Assembly (NCBI GenBank): GCA_021404565.1
Contig: JAAWWF010000003.1
Span: 1-64,000, forward strand
Length of the DNA stretch: 64,000 nt
Source of the DNA: Roseivirga sp.
GTDB taxonomy: Bacteria; Bacteroidota; Bacteroidia; Cytophagales; Cyclobacteriaceae
Direction of reading: 5' to 3'
Shown: positions 25,021-34,561 of the stretch, in pieces
How the letters are laid out: each line of letters starts with the position of its first letter
Numbering within the stretch: the stretch's first letter is position 1
Made by a program: the position numbers and the translations under genes
Notes under the pieces: generated by a model
The model's input: the letters and a program-made list of their open reading frames with translations, nothing else
Databases searched by the model: none
What the model was told of the DNA's origin: nothing

Positions 25021-26385
25021 TTAGCCGATTTTCAGCTTCATTCCAGGCTTCAGGCTGTTGGTCTTAAGTCCGTTGAGCTGTTTGATTCTTTCAATGGTCA
25101 AGCCTTTATACATCCTGGAAATATCCCAAAGGGTATCTCCTGATTGTACTACGTGTAGCTTTGAACTTGGAATGGGTTGGTTCTTGACGATTTGTCTTCT
25201 GGTGCTGACTGTATTGTCGTAAAAGTCAGGTCCGGTCCAGATGTTTAATCTCTGACCTACTCTGATCATGGTGCCACGAATATTGTTCCATGCCTTCAGG
25301 TCGGTAAGTCTTACTTTATGCCTGCGGGCGATAGTGCCAAGCACGTCACCGCTTCTGACTCTATAGACAACTTTTTCCCTGCCAAAGGTGCTACCGGGCA
25401 TATTCTTGGCCATCTTTTCAAACTCCTTCTTCCCTGCTTCTGCTTTAGCCAAAACCTGGGTTTGGTTCAGTTTATAATTTTCCGTTTCCGATCTGGGGAT
25501 TCGTAGTTCGAAATTTTTGGCATGTGCCGGGATAGCTCCCTTTTTTACGGCTGGATTGAGTTGTTTTAAAGTTTCCAGGTCCATTCCGCTTTCTTCTGCA
25601 AAAGCCTTCAGGTATACAAACTGATTGGTTTTGATAATGTCATATTCGACAGGGTAAATCGGATCAGTGACAAAAATATTGTGCTCATCGGCATACTCCA
25701 TCGCATAAGTAATGGCCGCAAACTGTGGTACATATGATCGGGTTTCACGGGGCAGGTACCTGTAAACTTTCCAGAAGTCATTCTTATTGCCTGACCTTCT
25801 GATGGCGCGTTTCACATTGCCAATGCCACTGTTATAAGCGGCCAGTGTCATCTTCCAGTCTTTAAAAACCCCGTATAACCATTTGATGTATTTGCAGGCG
25901 GCTTCGGTAGATTTTTCCGGGTCCATGCGTTCGTCAATATACCAGTCGATCTTGAGGCCTTGTTCTTTACCGGTAGGGCGCATAAACTGCCAAAGGCCTA
26001 CCGCCTTTGGGCCTGATACGGCTTTAGGGTTGAGCCCAGCCTCAATAATGGGTAGATACTTTAGCTCATCAGGCAGGTCGTATTTCTTAAGGTATTTTTC
26101 GAAAAGTGGTATATAGAGGGCTTCTCTTTTGATCATTTCACGGCTGTAGTCGCGGTTGCGAATGGTGAAGTAATTCACAAAGGCCATGACTCTGTCATTG
26201 AAGGCAATATCTATTTCGAGTCCAAGCTTGTCGTAGCGCTTTTTGATTTCGTCATAGCTGAAATCGGGGGCGTAGTCGTAGGTGGGTTTAACCGTTTCTC
26301 TTGAGGCCTCCTTAGTGCTCTGCGCTAATGTGGCGAAGGAGAATGAAACTGTACATAATAAAATGACTATTGCTCTGATATTCAT
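25021..26385 (-). CDS. mltD: Membrane-bound lytic murein transglycosylase D-like protein with two LysM domains
   Basis: This exported enzyme cleaves peptidoglycan glycan strands. The 454-residue protein has a signal peptide ending SFATLAQS, an SLT domain (about residues 90-230) with catalytic Glu115 in LPIIEAGLNPKAVSG followed by GLWQFM and TLAAYNSGIGNV, and two C-terminal LysM repeats that bind peptidoglycan (YRVRSGDVLGTIARRH and HVVQSGDTLWDISRMY). No lipobox is present, unlike E. coli MltD. It follows gatA by 16 bp in a tatA-gatA-mltD arrangement. Confidence 0.92.
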   Translation of the reverse strand: MNIRAIVILLCTVSFSFATLAQSTKEASRETVKPTYDYAPDFSYDEIKKRYDKLGLEIDIAFNDRVMAFVNYFTIRNRDYSREMIKREALYIPLFEKYLKKYDLPDELKYLPIIEAGLNPKAVSGPKAVGLWQFMRPTGKEQGLKIDWYIDERMDPEKSTEAACKYIKWLYGVFKDWKMTLAAYNSGIGNVKRAIRRSGNKNDFWKVYRYLPRETRSYVPQFAAITYAMEYADEHNIFVTDPIYPVEYDIIKTNQFVYLKAFAEESGMDLETLKQLNPAVKKGAIPAHAKNFELRIPRSETENYKLNQTQVLAKAEAGKKEFEKMAKNMPGSTFGREKVVYRVRSGDVLGTIARRHKVRLTDLKAWNNIRGTMIRVGQRLNIWTGPDFYDNTVSTRRQIVKNQPIPSSKLHVVQSGDTLWDISRMYKGLTIERIKQLNGLKTNSLKPGMKLKIG

Positions 26386-26401
26386 CTGACTGGCTCCGGA
26401 A

Positions 26402-27826
26402 TCAATTGTTTTTCATTAGCTTTTTTGAAAATGCAAAAAGTTTTGCTTCGTCAAAAGCATTTGTCATAATCTGTATGCCAACAGGCATGTTTTCCGCGTC
26501 CTTTCCGATAGGTAACGAGATGGCCGGCAATCCTGTTACAGAGGCTTGTACTGTAAATAGGTCTGCCATGTACATTTCGAGAGGGTTCTTTGTATGTTCC
26601 CCTAGCTTGAACGCGGTGGTAGGAGTGGTTGGTATGACGATGAAGTCAAATTCTTCAAGAATTCTTTGGGTCTCTTTCAGAATGAGTCTTCGAACCTTCT
26701 GTGCCTTGGTATAATAGGCGTCATAATAGCTGGCGCTAAGTACAAAGGTGCCAAGTAAAATACGTCTCCTTACTTCTTCACCAAAGCCTTCAGTTCTGGA
26801 GTTTTTGTAGAGTGATTCAAGATCATGCACATGAGGACTTCTGTGTCCGTAATGGGCCCCGTCATAACGGGAAAGGTTGGCACTTGCCTCAGCCGTGGTG
26901 AGTATGTAATAGGCGGGTAATACATAATCGAGCATGGGAAAGGAGACAGGTTCTACCGTATGTCCTGCAGCTTTAAGACTTTCTATGGTGGCGAGGAGGG
27001 TAGATTTAATTTCGGGTTGCAGAGCCTCGGTTTCAATCGCTTCTGGTAGATAGGCTATTCTGTAAGTCTCCTGCGTACCCTTCATTGTGGAATAGGAAGG
27101 TACCGGGGTTTTAGACACAGTAGCATCTTTCCGGTCAGCTCCCGCCATTGTTTCGAGAACGAGAGCATTGTCTTCGATACTTTTGGAGAAGATACCTATG
27201 GTGTCGAAGGAGGAGGCATAGGCCAGCAGTCCCCAGCGTGAAATTCTCGAATAGGTCGGTTTCAGGCCAATGACACCACAAAATGCTGCCGGTTGCCTTA
27301 CAGAACCTCCGGTATCTGTGCCGAGAGAAACCAGGCACATATCGGCCTGGACGGCTACGGCTGAACCACCCGATGAGCCACCAGGCACCTTATTGACGTC
27401 CAGGGCATTTTTGACCGCACCATAGGCCGAGTTTTCATTGGAAGATCCCATACCAAACTCATCGCAGTTTTGCCTGCCTATGACGATGGCATCTTCTTTT
27501 AACAGGGCCTCAACGGCTGTTGCTGAAAATTGTGATTCGAAGTTACTTAGGATCTTACTCCCCCCGGAGACCCGATGTTTATCAAGACACAAAAGGTCTT
27601 TGATGCCAAAAACCAAGCCGGCAAGTTTGCCGGCTTGGTTTTTCTTTAATTTCTGGTCTATATCTTTTGCCTTGGCCAGAGCTTCATCCTTGTATACCTC
27701 TATGAAGGCATTCAGATGCTCTTGTTCCTCAATGTTTTTGAGATATTGGCTAACGAGCTGCTGGCAAGTGAGATTTCCAAGTTGTAGATCATTTCGAATA
27801 TCACTTAAACGGTGATACGATTTCAA
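26402..27826 (-). CDS. gatA: Asp-tRNA(Asn)/Glu-tRNA(Gln) amidotransferase subunit A
   Basis: GatA releases ammonia from glutamine for conversion of mischarged Glu-tRNA(Gln) or Asp-tRNA(Asn). The 474-residue amidase-signature protein has the catalytic Lys76 (LVFGIKDLLC), the Gly/Ser motif VPGGSSGGSAVAVQADMCL and the nucleophile region LGTDTGGSVRQPAAFCG. Its length is normal. The start is TTG at 27826, with no better codon before the conserved SDIRNDLQLGN segment. It follows tatA by 10 bp. Partner genes gatB and gatC are not in the window. Confidence 0.93.
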   Translation of the reverse strand: MKSYHRLSDIRNDLQLGNLTCQQLVSQYLKNIEEQEHLNAFIEVYKDEALAKAKDIDQKLKKNQAGKLAGLVFGIKDLLCLDKHRVSGGSKILSNFESQFSATAVEALLKEDAIVIGRQNCDEFGMGSSNENSAYGAVKNALDVNKVPGGSSGGSAVAVQADMCLVSLGTDTGGSVRQPAAFCGVIGLKPTYSRISRWGLLAYASSFDTIGIFSKSIEDNALVLETMAGADRKDATVSKTPVPSYSTMKGTQETYRIAYLPEAIETEALQPEIKSTLLATIESLKAAGHTVEPVSFPMLDYVLPAYYILTTAEASANLSRYDGAHYGHRSPHVHDLESLYKNSRTEGFGEEVRRRILLGTFVLSASYYDAYYTKAQKVRRLILKETQRILEEFDFIVIPTTPTTAFKLGEHTKNPLEMYMADLFTVQASVTGLPAISLPIGKDAENMPVGIQIMTNAFDEAKLFAFSKKLMKNN

Positions 27827-27836
27827 AATGAGGCTT

Positions 27837-28046
27837 TTATTTGTTGTCGATCTCTTTGCTTGCTTTGCCTGCTTCGTCTACTTCTTTTTTGATCTCCTTG
27901 GTAGCGTCTTTGAATTCTCTGATACCGCGACCCATGCCTCTGGCCAGATCTGGAATCTTCTTGGCTCCAAAAAGAAGAAGTATCACAAACAAGATTACAA
28001 ATAACTCAGGTCCACCAGGCATTCCTATTGCAAGTATTGTTTCCAT
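27837..28046 (-). CDS. tatA: Twin-arginine translocase subunit TatA/TatE
   Basis: A 69-residue protein with one membrane helix ([20 protein letters not shown]), the conserved [21 protein letters not shown] amphipathic hinge and a charged C-terminal tail. TatA forms the pore of the Tat pathway for folded proteins. Its own -7 box lies upstream, and gatA and mltD follow closely. tatC is not in the window. Confidence 0.94.
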   Translation of the reverse strand: METILAIGMPGGPELFVILFVILLLFGAKKIPDLARGMGRGIREFKDATKEIKKEVDEAGKASKEIDNK

Positions 28047-28075
28047 GACTTTCTTTTTTAGTATTCCCTAAAGCA

Positions 28076-28083
28076 CAAATATA
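28076..28083 (-). promoter_or_regulatory. Candidate -7 element for tatA
   Basis: TATATTTG on the minus strand, exact TAnnTTTG match, 29 nt before the ATG at 28046, in a 117-bp gap after the EnvC-like gene. It probably starts the tatA-gatA-mltD unit. Confidence 0.45.
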
Positions 28084-28163
28084 GTCAAAAACTATGAACG
28101 ATGGGCTTTGAGCGGGACTAGTTTCGTATGTAAGAGTGACGTATTTAATGGGATATTGTTGTG

Positions 28164-29348
28164 CTAATTCTTAGCACCCAACCATAATTCAGGGTTAATA
28201 CTGCCTTTCTGGTCGTGAATTCTGAATTTCAATTCTGAAACGTTCTGACTATCAGTCAGTACCCTGCCGAGCACCTGCGCGCCACCTACTTCATCTCCTT
28301 TTCTCACATTCACTGATTTGAGTCTGGAATATACTGAGAAGTAATTTCCGTGTTGAATGATGATGGAATTGCCCATTCCTTCAATGGATACAATGCCCAG
28401 CACTTTGCCCGGGAAGATAGATCGTACTTCAGCATCTACGGAAGTCTGGATATCAATACCCGGATTGTTTTGGGTGACTCTCTTCAGTGTTGGGTGGCGA
28501 TGCACTCCGAATTTTGAAGAAACGAATCCATTAGATACAGGCCAAGGGAGCTTGCCACGCTCTTTTTCAAAAGCTTCATTCAGGCTTGACATATCTACAG
28601 AAGCAAGCACAGCCGCCCTTCTTTCAGCTTCTATAATTGACTCAATGCGGTTGGTGAGTTCCTTTTCTGATTTCCGCTGCTGTTGAAGATCTTGTTTTAT
28701 TTTAGATTCCTGCCTGGTGAGCCTTGATACCAGAGTTCTTTGCTCGCCCTGAAGGTTTTCAAGTTTTTTGTTTTCAGATAGCTCTTCATCCAATAAGCTT
28801 TGCTTGGAGCTTTTCTGCTCCTCAATTTCCTCAATTTGATCTTTCAGGTTCCCTTGCACAATCTGAATCTGCTCACCTTGTTTTTTTCGGGCCTGGGAAT
28901 ATTGTTTGATGTACTTCATCCGCATAAAAAGCTGGTTGAAAGTACCTGAAGCGAAAAGAAAGGTCAGTTCATTATATCCCTGACTGGTTTTATAAGTAGT
29001 ATAGACCATTTCCGCATACTCGTCCCTCAGGTCATTCAGGTCGTTTTCCATGGCTTCTATGATGAATTGATTTTCTTCAATGTCATCATCGAGGAGAGAG
29101 ACCTCGTTGCGGATAGCGTTGATCAGGGAGGTACGTGACTGAATTTGATTATTAAGTGCTTTGAGCCTGCCGAGGCTGGATTGCTTTTTATTAGAGGTTT
29201 GGGAAAGAATCCGTTCCGTTTCCTTAATTTTTGCCTGGAGCTTACTCTTTTGTGATTCTAATTTTTCTCGTTCGTTTTGAGCGGAGACAGTGGTGCCGAG
29301 AAGTAATAAAATGAGAGTTAATAAGTAAGTGCTTTTACTTACGTTCAT
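28164..29348 (-). CDS. EnvC-like murein hydrolase activator with degenerate LytM domain
   Basis: A 394-residue exported protein: signal peptide (LILLLLGTTVSAQ), a long coiled coil (about residues 25-255) and a C-terminal M23/LytM fold. The zinc ligands of active M23 enzymes are lost: where HxGID is expected the sequence reads NNPGIDIQ, and the final HxH motif is replaced by SELKFRIHDQ. The same pattern defines EnvC, which activates cell-wall amidases during division instead of cutting peptidoglycan. The gene overlaps the DUF4292 gene by 14 bp and ends the TPR-DUF4292-EnvC unit. Activator role is inferred from the missing ligands and the coiled coil. Confidence 0.88.
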   Translation of the reverse strand: MNVSKSTYLLTLILLLLGTTVSAQNEREKLESQKSKLQAKIKETERILSQTSNKKQSSLGRLKALNNQIQSRTSLINAIRNEVSLLDDDIEENQFIIEAMENDLNDLRDEYAEMVYTTYKTSQGYNELTFLFASGTFNQLFMRMKYIKQYSQARKKQGEQIQIVQGNLKDQIEEIEEQKSSKQSLLDEELSENKKLENLQGEQRTLVSRLTRQESKIKQDLQQQRKSEKELTNRIESIIEAERRAAVLASVDMSSLNEAFEKERGKLPWPVSNGFVSSKFGVHRHPTLKRVTQNNPGIDIQTSVDAEVRSIFPGKVLGIVSIEGMGNSIIIQHGNYFSVYSRLKSVNVRKGDEVGGAQVLGRVLTDSQNVSELKFRIHDQKGSINPELWLGAKN

Positions 29349-30117
29349 AGCTTGCTGGAATCTTCAGGGGAAATTTAAGCTTTTCCGTTTCTATTTTCAC
29401 CCTGTTGTGCTCTATATCTATCGTTGCTTTGCCTTTTTTATTGCCATCAACCAGATAGTTCAGTACCATAAGTGCCTTGTAGGCAAAGGGTTTTTCCTGT
29501 ACTTCTTTGAATTCAGTGTATTTGATCTCTAGTGTATTCTCATTCAGCGATGAATTGGCAATCAGGTTTTCAAGCTTGCGGTTTTTGTTTCCTATTTGAT
29601 TCACAACGGTCAAATCACCTACATCCTGAGTGATAAAGAAGTGGTTGGCTTTTTTTTCGAAAATGTCATCGGATGAAGGATCTATGGGCATATCTCCAAT
29701 GAGCAATGACTGGAAAAGATCGAAACTGAATTCGAAATTCAACTCCTGACTGAGGCTTTCGAAGCTATAGCTGAGCACTTGTTTGTGAAGCTTATCGACT
29801 ATGATGAGCGAATCCTGGGAGATGATACCTCGGGCCGCTTCAATGCCTACACCCGGTGTGAGTCGGAACCAAATCAGACTGTCTTTCTTCATCCTGATCT
29901 GAGCATTGGCCCTGCGTTTTTCAGTTTCTGTTTTGTACTTGAACTTTGTTCGGGAGGAGAGGTATTCGAATTTGAGCTCGTCTACCTGATACTCTGCAGC
30001 TATAGCATCTTTGGCGTTCTTTTTACCGATAAATCTATTCCCACAGCTTTGCAGGAAAAGAAGAGGCAGGCAGGCAAGTACCAGTATGAGCCTATTCGAA
30101 GTATTCTTTGTTCGCAA
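29335..30117 (-). CDS. DUF4292 lipoprotein (LolA/LolB-like)
   Basis: A 260-residue lipoprotein with lipobox LQSC after a hydrophobic signal segment (LILVLACLPLLFLQSC). The remainder is a strand-rich DUF4292 domain (for example MKKDSLIWFRLTPGVGIEA, RGIISQDSLIIVDK), a Bacteroidota family considered similar in fold to LolA/LolB lipoprotein carriers. Its actual role is not established. The start is TTG at 30117, which overlaps the end of the TPR gene by 26 bp; it overlaps the EnvC-like gene by 14 bp. The three are therefore translationally coupled. Confidence 0.82.
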   Translation of the reverse strand: MRTKNTSNRLILVLACLPLLFLQSCGNRFIGKKNAKDAIAAEYQVDELKFEYLSSRTKFKYKTETEKRRANAQIRMKKDSLIWFRLTPGVGIEAARGIISQDSLIIVDKLHKQVLSYSFESLSQELNFEFSFDLFQSLLIGDMPIDPSSDDIFEKKANHFFITQDVGDLTVVNQIGNKNRKLENLIANSSLNENTLEIKYTEFKEVQEKPFAYKALMVLNYLVDGNKKGKATIDIEHNRVKIETEKLKFPLKIPASYERK

Positions 30118-31849
30118 TTTTCTGACTTAATTTTTCAGAGGTATTACCCAGTGTTTTGGCTTTTTGCCATTGCTCTACTGCTTCGTCTACCAAGTCCAGC
30201 TTGATCAAAACGTCACCATATAGTTCTCTGGCCTGTCCGTTTATCTGTCCCTCCAGCTTTTTCATGCCTTCTTCAAGTAGCTGCTTAGCACCAGCGTAGT
30301 CGGCTGATTGAAAAAGGACAAATGCTTTGGTCCGGATGTATTTTAATTGATCGGAATGATTGTCTACAACGGTGGTAACCAGGCGTAAGGCCTCATCCAG
30401 ATTAATTTTTTGCAAAGCTAACTGGAAACTGTAATTATTTACAAGCTCAGGATGATTTCCTAATGCATTTGCTTGCGAAAAGAGTGATTGCCCTTCTTGG
30501 CTATGTCCTTCAATAAAGGCGACTTCGGATTGTTTGCCCAAAATAAGACTTTTCAGACTGTCATTTCTCCCCCCGAGCCTAAGGGCTTGTGTTAACAGAT
30601 CGGTAGCTTCTCCGGTGTCATGATTATAGAGCGCGGCACTGGCAAAGTAAAAATACAGAATGGCCTGGTTAGGAAAATAGGCTAATGACTCTTCACTGTT
30701 TTCCAATAGTGACTTCCAGTCTTCTCTATCGTATTGGTAGCTCAGTATTTTCTTCCAGTTTTTTAGGTTACCAGGATCACTCTCCTTGAGTTTAAGCAAT
30801 ACCTCAATAGTTTCTGATTCAAGGTTATTGGTGTCGGAATTGCCGGTAGACGATAAAGCGGTGAGTAGCTGACTCTGAAGGTTTAGTACTTCCGTGTTAC
30901 CCGGCAGTTCAGTCTGCATTTGATTCAGGTGATTTTGGGCCAGAGGCAAGGTTATCTCATGAGGAGTAGTCACAATGTCCTTCATCAGTTTTAGTTGCTC
31001 CTTTAGAAGGAGAGCATCAGAGGTAAGCAGACTACTAATCAGGCTTCGGGCTTTTTCATTCATACCTGTTTTAAGGTAGAGACTGGCTAGCAAAGGTCTT
31101 GTCTCCGGAATAGCGGCAGAAGTAGTTTCCAGATAGATCGTGGCTTTTTGCACATTTCCCCCAGAGGCCAGTAATGTCACGTACTCTTCAGTGAGTTCCA
31201 TGTTTTTTGGGTTCTGTGCCAATAAAGTCTCCAGGTACTGAATTGCTTCGTCAGGCCGGTTGGCTTGTAGTAAGAGCTCTTTCTTTTGTAGAGCAAATTT
31301 TGCAGGTGTACCAAACTCTTTTTCGGTCAATGTGAGGGTGTTTAGTGCCTTGTCGTAATCTTCCAGTGCCACATAATTGTCTACCATATCTAGCAGGAAA
31401 TCTTTGTAGTTGCTGGTGTTTTCTACCATCAATTCATATTGACCGGCCGCTCCTTGGAGGTCATCAGTGGCTTTATGTAGCTGTGCTGCCAGAATATAAT
31501 AGTAGCGATTGTCTTTTTTAAGAGAGGTGGCTTTGCCGATGGCTGTAAGTCCCTGAGTATACCTCTCGGTAATCAGGTAGATTTCGGCTTTTTTGAAGTA
31601 AGCTGCATGATTGGACTCATCTATTTCCAGTGATTGGTTGAGGAAAGTGATAGAACGCTCGTAGTCCTCCAGTAAGAAGAATTTTTGAGCTTCTATAAAG
31701 AGGTACTCTGCATTGGCACGCTCGTATTTTGTGATTTCTTTCTTCTCTTCTTTATCCTTCTTTTTCTTCTTCTGTGCAAAAGCCTGTTCACCAGCCACGC
31801 CAGAGATGGATAAAATAATAATCAGCAGTATTTGATTAATGGATTTCAA
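30092..31849 (-). CDS. Exported tetratricopeptide-repeat protein
   Basis: A 585-residue protein with a signal peptide (IILSISGVAGEQAFAQ), a very basic stretch (KKKKKDKEEKKE) right after the cleavage site, and TPR units through most of its length (for example SITFLNQSLEIDESNHAAYFK; YDKALNTLTLTEKEF; EAVEQWQKAKTLGN). TPR proteins act as assembly scaffolds; the target is unknown, though fusion by overlap to DUF4292 and EnvC-like genes suggests an envelope role. The start is TTG at 31849, since no ATG precedes the signal peptide. Confidence 0.82.
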   Translation of the reverse strand: MKSINQILLIIILSISGVAGEQAFAQKKKKKDKEEKKEITKYERANAEYLFIEAQKFFLLEDYERSITFLNQSLEIDESNHAAYFKKAEIYLITERYTQGLTAIGKATSLKKDNRYYYILAAQLHKATDDLQGAAGQYELMVENTSNYKDFLLDMVDNYVALEDYDKALNTLTLTEKEFGTPAKFALQKKELLLQANRPDEAIQYLETLLAQNPKNMELTEEYVTLLASGGNVQKATIYLETTSAAIPETRPLLASLYLKTGMNEKARSLISSLLTSDALLLKEQLKLMKDIVTTPHEITLPLAQNHLNQMQTELPGNTEVLNLQSQLLTALSSTGNSDTNNLESETIEVLLKLKESDPGNLKNWKKILSYQYDREDWKSLLENSEESLAYFPNQAILYFYFASAALYNHDTGEATDLLTQALRLGGRNDSLKSLILGKQSEVAFIEGHSQEGQSLFSQANALGNHPELVNNYSFQLALQKINLDEALRLVTTVVDNHSDQLKYIRTKAFVLFQSADYAGAKQLLEEGMKKLEGQINGQARELYGDVLIKLDLVDEAVEQWQKAKTLGNTSEKLSQKIANKEYFE

Positions 31850-31925
31850 TGAGTAGCTATGGTTTTCAAATCAACGCAAATCTTGACTGTCAAGTTTAAG
31901 CTTTGTGATGAGTTGAACAAGTATT

Positions 31926-33422
31926 TTATTCAGAGGCCTCGCTTATGGTTTTGTATCTGAAATTTTTTCTTTCGAAAAGATACATAATTAGGAAGAAACC
32001 TGCTGTAATGATTATGTCAATGCCATATTGTAACCATACCGAGTCCAGACTGATCAGGTTGGAGGTGTAAATAATTGCCAGGGCCAATATGAGATAAACG
32101 GCAGGTTTGGTAAAGTTGTAGGGTACCTTGAACACCTTACGACCTTTAAAATAACAAAGCAGGCACATCACCAGGTAGCATGCCAGGGCAGAAATAGCAC
32201 TACCAAAATAACCTATAGACGGAATCCTTACCAGCCAAAGGTGGCCTATTAGGGTGATCAAAGCGCCAATACCTGCGAAATAAGTGCCATAGATGGTCAT
32301 GTCTTTGATTTTAAACCAGACACTCAGGTTGACATAAATACCGAAGAAAAGCTTGGCAAGTAACAAGACCGGTAACACATAAAGGGCTTCTTTATAACCA
32401 GGTTTCCCCAGGAATACATCGGAGATCAGCTCAATGTTGACGGCAATACCCACCATGATGGTGATATTGAAAACGATGAAATAGTGGAGCACCTTTGCAA
32501 AGAGGGCGGGAGCCTGCTTGTTTTCAGCATGGGAGAAAAAGAAAGGCTCTCCCGCATACCGAAAGGCCTGAATCCCCAGCATCATCAGTACACTAAGCTT
32601 AAAGGCACTGCCATAAACACCAATTTGAGCCTCAGGATCATCGAATAAAAACTTGAATATGATGGCATAGCCCTGATCGTTGAACATAGCCGCCAGCCCC
32701 ATCAAGAAAATTGGGAAGGCGTAATAGAAAATAGGTTTAAAGGCTGACCAGTTAAATCGAATTCGTATTTGCCTTAACTCTTTAAAGAGTAAGGGAAGGT
32801 AGAGGCTGTTTGCGATGAGGTTGGCAATGAAAATATAACCAACCCCTATAGAAGGATCATATACCCTACTGACAACTCCCTGAAGTCCCGCGAGGTATTT
32901 TCCTTCCATGATATCAGGAAAAACCAGCAGGAAGAGCATGTTCAGGCCAATTGTAATACCTATTACGGTAAGTCTGATGGCTGCGAATTTGACGGGTCTG
33001 TCATCCAGTCGGAGCTTGGCAAAGGGTATAGCCACAATAGCATCTATAAAGACAATCAGTGCCAGGTAGCGAATGTATTCGGGGTTTGCCTCTGCTGCTG
33101 TATAAGTGATGAGAGAAGGCGCAGCTATGAAAAGAACCCCTGATAGTAGCAAACTGGTAAACAGAATGGCTGTGGAGGTGAAGTGATAGGCATCTATGGA
33201 TTTCTGCTTGGTAGAAAACCTAAAGAAAGAGGTTTCGAGCCCATAGGTATAGATAATGTTTAAAAAAGCCGCCACTCCATACAGGTTAATGACTATTCCA
33301 TACTCTTCTGTAGGCAGAATTCGAGTATAAAAAGGTACCAGCGCAAAATTGAGCACACGTCCGAGAATGCTGCTGATGCCATAGTAGGCGGTTTGTCCGG
33401 CAAGTTTTTTAATCTGACTCAT
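31926..33422 (-). CDS. Oligosaccharide flippase / polysaccharide biosynthesis membrane protein (Wzx-like)
   Basis: A 498-residue integral membrane protein with about 12-14 helices. The start (KKLAGQTAYYGISSILGRVLNF, then FYTRILPTEEYGIVI) is typical of MATE-like Wzx flippases that move lipid-linked sugars across the inner membrane. No glycosyltransferase genes adjoin it, so the sugar product is unknown. It lies 76 bp upstream of the TPR gene on the same strand. A 197-bp gap behind it toward the enoyl-CoA hydratase gene holds no recognisable gene or strong promoter. Confidence 0.87.
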   Translation of the reverse strand: MSQIKKLAGQTAYYGISSILGRVLNFALVPFYTRILPTEEYGIVINLYGVAAFLNIIYTYGLETSFFRFSTKQKSIDAYHFTSTAILFTSLLLSGVLFIAAPSLITYTAAEANPEYIRYLALIVFIDAIVAIPFAKLRLDDRPVKFAAIRLTVIGITIGLNMLFLLVFPDIMEGKYLAGLQGVVSRVYDPSIGVGYIFIANLIANSLYLPLLFKELRQIRIRFNWSAFKPIFYYAFPIFLMGLAAMFNDQGYAIIFKFLFDDPEAQIGVYGSAFKLSVLMMLGIQAFRYAGEPFFFSHAENKQAPALFAKVLHYFIVFNITIMVGIAVNIELISDVFLGKPGYKEALYVLPVLLLAKLFFGIYVNLSVWFKIKDMTIYGTYFAGIGALITLIGHLWLVRIPSIGYFGSAISALACYLVMCLLCYFKGRKVFKVPYNFTKPAVYLILALAIIYTSNLISLDSVWLQYGIDIIITAGFFLIMYLFERKNFRYKTISEASE

Positions 33423-33619
33423 TGAGTCGGAGGGCGATCATTAGGTGGTACAGTAAGCTGCAATGTACAAATTAGCGACACTTTTTCTCTTTGAATATCT
33501 GAGTGCCGGAAAGTAAAAAGCAATGAGAGGCGGAAATCGTAATTCAATCCTTCATTTCTTGTCCGATACTTATTATCCAAAAGGATTAACGGAAAAGTAG
33601 CCAAAAAGTATGAGTGCTT

Positions 33620-34405
33620 TTATTCTCCTTTAAAGTCAGGTTTTCTTTTTTCTAAAAAGGCAGCGGTGCCCTCATTGAAATCCTCTGTTTTCACACAGCT
33701 TGAAAAGCCATTAGCTTCCGTCTGGTATCCGTTTTCGTCAGGTTGGTATACGGCATTGATGCAGTCAATCACCATTCCTACAGCCACAGGAGCTTTAGAA
33801 CCAATCTTTTTCAGAAGCTCAAGCGATTTTTCAAGAGCCTCCTCTTTGTTTTCAGTTACGTAGTTGATCAGGCCTAGTGATTTGGCCTCATCTGCCTTGA
33901 TCATGTCTCCGGTCATAGAAAGCTCAAAGGACTTGGCTTTGCCTATCAACTGGGTCAGTCGCTGAGTCCCTCCATAACCAGGAATCAGTCCCAGGTTTAC
34001 TTCGGGCTGACCGAATCGGGCATTGGACGTGGCAACTCTCATGTGGCAGGCCATGGCAAGCTCGCATCCGCCCCCAAGGGCAAATCCATTCACTAGTGCA
34101 ATCACCGGTTTGTGGCAGTTCTCTATAGAGGCGAAAACCTCCTGGCCATGCTCAGCAAATTTTCTGGCATTAACCTCGGTCAGGTCAGCAATTTCAGAGA
34201 TATCGGCTCCGGCTACGAATGCCTTTTCTCCTTCACCAGTCAGCACTACGCCTTTGATATCCGGGTTGTCGTAGATCTCGTGAAAAGCCTGATTGATTTC
34301 TTCTATGGTTTGAATATTAAGCGCATTGAGCTTATCAGGACGATTGATGGTCAGTTGAACGAAGCCATCAACGTTTTCGAATTTCAGGTTTTGTAAGTTT
34401 TCCAT
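33620..34405 (-). CDS. Enoyl-CoA hydratase (crotonase family)
   Basis: A 261-residue crotonase that adds water to trans-2-enoyl-CoA in fatty-acid or short-chain acyl-CoA breakdown. The oxyanion-hole segment AFVAGADISEI is present and both catalytic glutamates are kept: Glu115 in GGGCELAMACH and Glu135 in GQPEVNLGLIPG. A longer frame opens at 34492, but a good promoter lies inside that extension, which is also hydrophobic and unlike the family; ATG 34405 starts MENLQNLKFENVDG, as expected. Divergent from the isocitrate dehydrogenase gene. Confidence 0.92.
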   Translation of the reverse strand: MENLQNLKFENVDGFVQLTINRPDKLNALNIQTIEEINQAFHEIYDNPDIKGVVLTGEGEKAFVAGADISEIADLTEVNARKFAEHGQEVFASIENCHKPVIALVNGFALGGGCELAMACHMRVATSNARFGQPEVNLGLIPGYGGTQRLTQLIGKAKSFELSMTGDMIKADEAKSLGLINYVTENKEEALEKSLELLKKIGSKAPVAVGMVIDCINAVYQPDENGYQTEANGFSSCVKTEDFNEGTAAFLEKRKPDFKGE

Positions 34406-34422
34406 GTTGGTCAAGAAAGGCC

Positions 34423-34451
34423 CAAAGATAAGGGCTAAGTAAGAAATCCAA
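34423..34451 (-). promoter_or_regulatory. Promoter of the enoyl-CoA hydratase gene
   Basis: On the minus strand TTG (34449-34451), 18 nt, and TATCTTTG (34423-34430) match both Bacteroidota promoter boxes. It ends 17 nt before ATG 34405 and so decides the start codon. Confidence 0.6.
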
Positions 34452-34525
34452 AACAAGGATGGACGATGGTAGTTAGTTGTATTGTAAAACATTTTAAATG
34501 GTTCACAAAAAAGGCCGTGGTTTTA

Positions 34526-34533
34526 TACCTTTG
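34526..34533 (+). promoter_or_regulatory. Candidate -7 element for isocitrate dehydrogenase
   Basis: TACCTTTG is an exact TAnnTTTG match, 28 nt before the ATG at 34562. The short leader ends with an A/G-rich stretch (AAGCTAAAGAAGC) just before the start. Confidence 0.5.
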
Positions 34534-34561
34534 CGGCCAGATAATGGCAAGCTAAAGAAGC

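Noticed and set aside
28164-29348. Active M23 metallopeptidase
   Set aside because: The zinc-binding and catalytic histidines are replaced, so an EnvC-like activator is more likely.
33620-34492. N-terminal extension of the enoyl-CoA hydratase to 34492
   Set aside because: The extension is hydrophobic, not conserved in crotonases and contains a good promoter. ATG 34405 fits the family.
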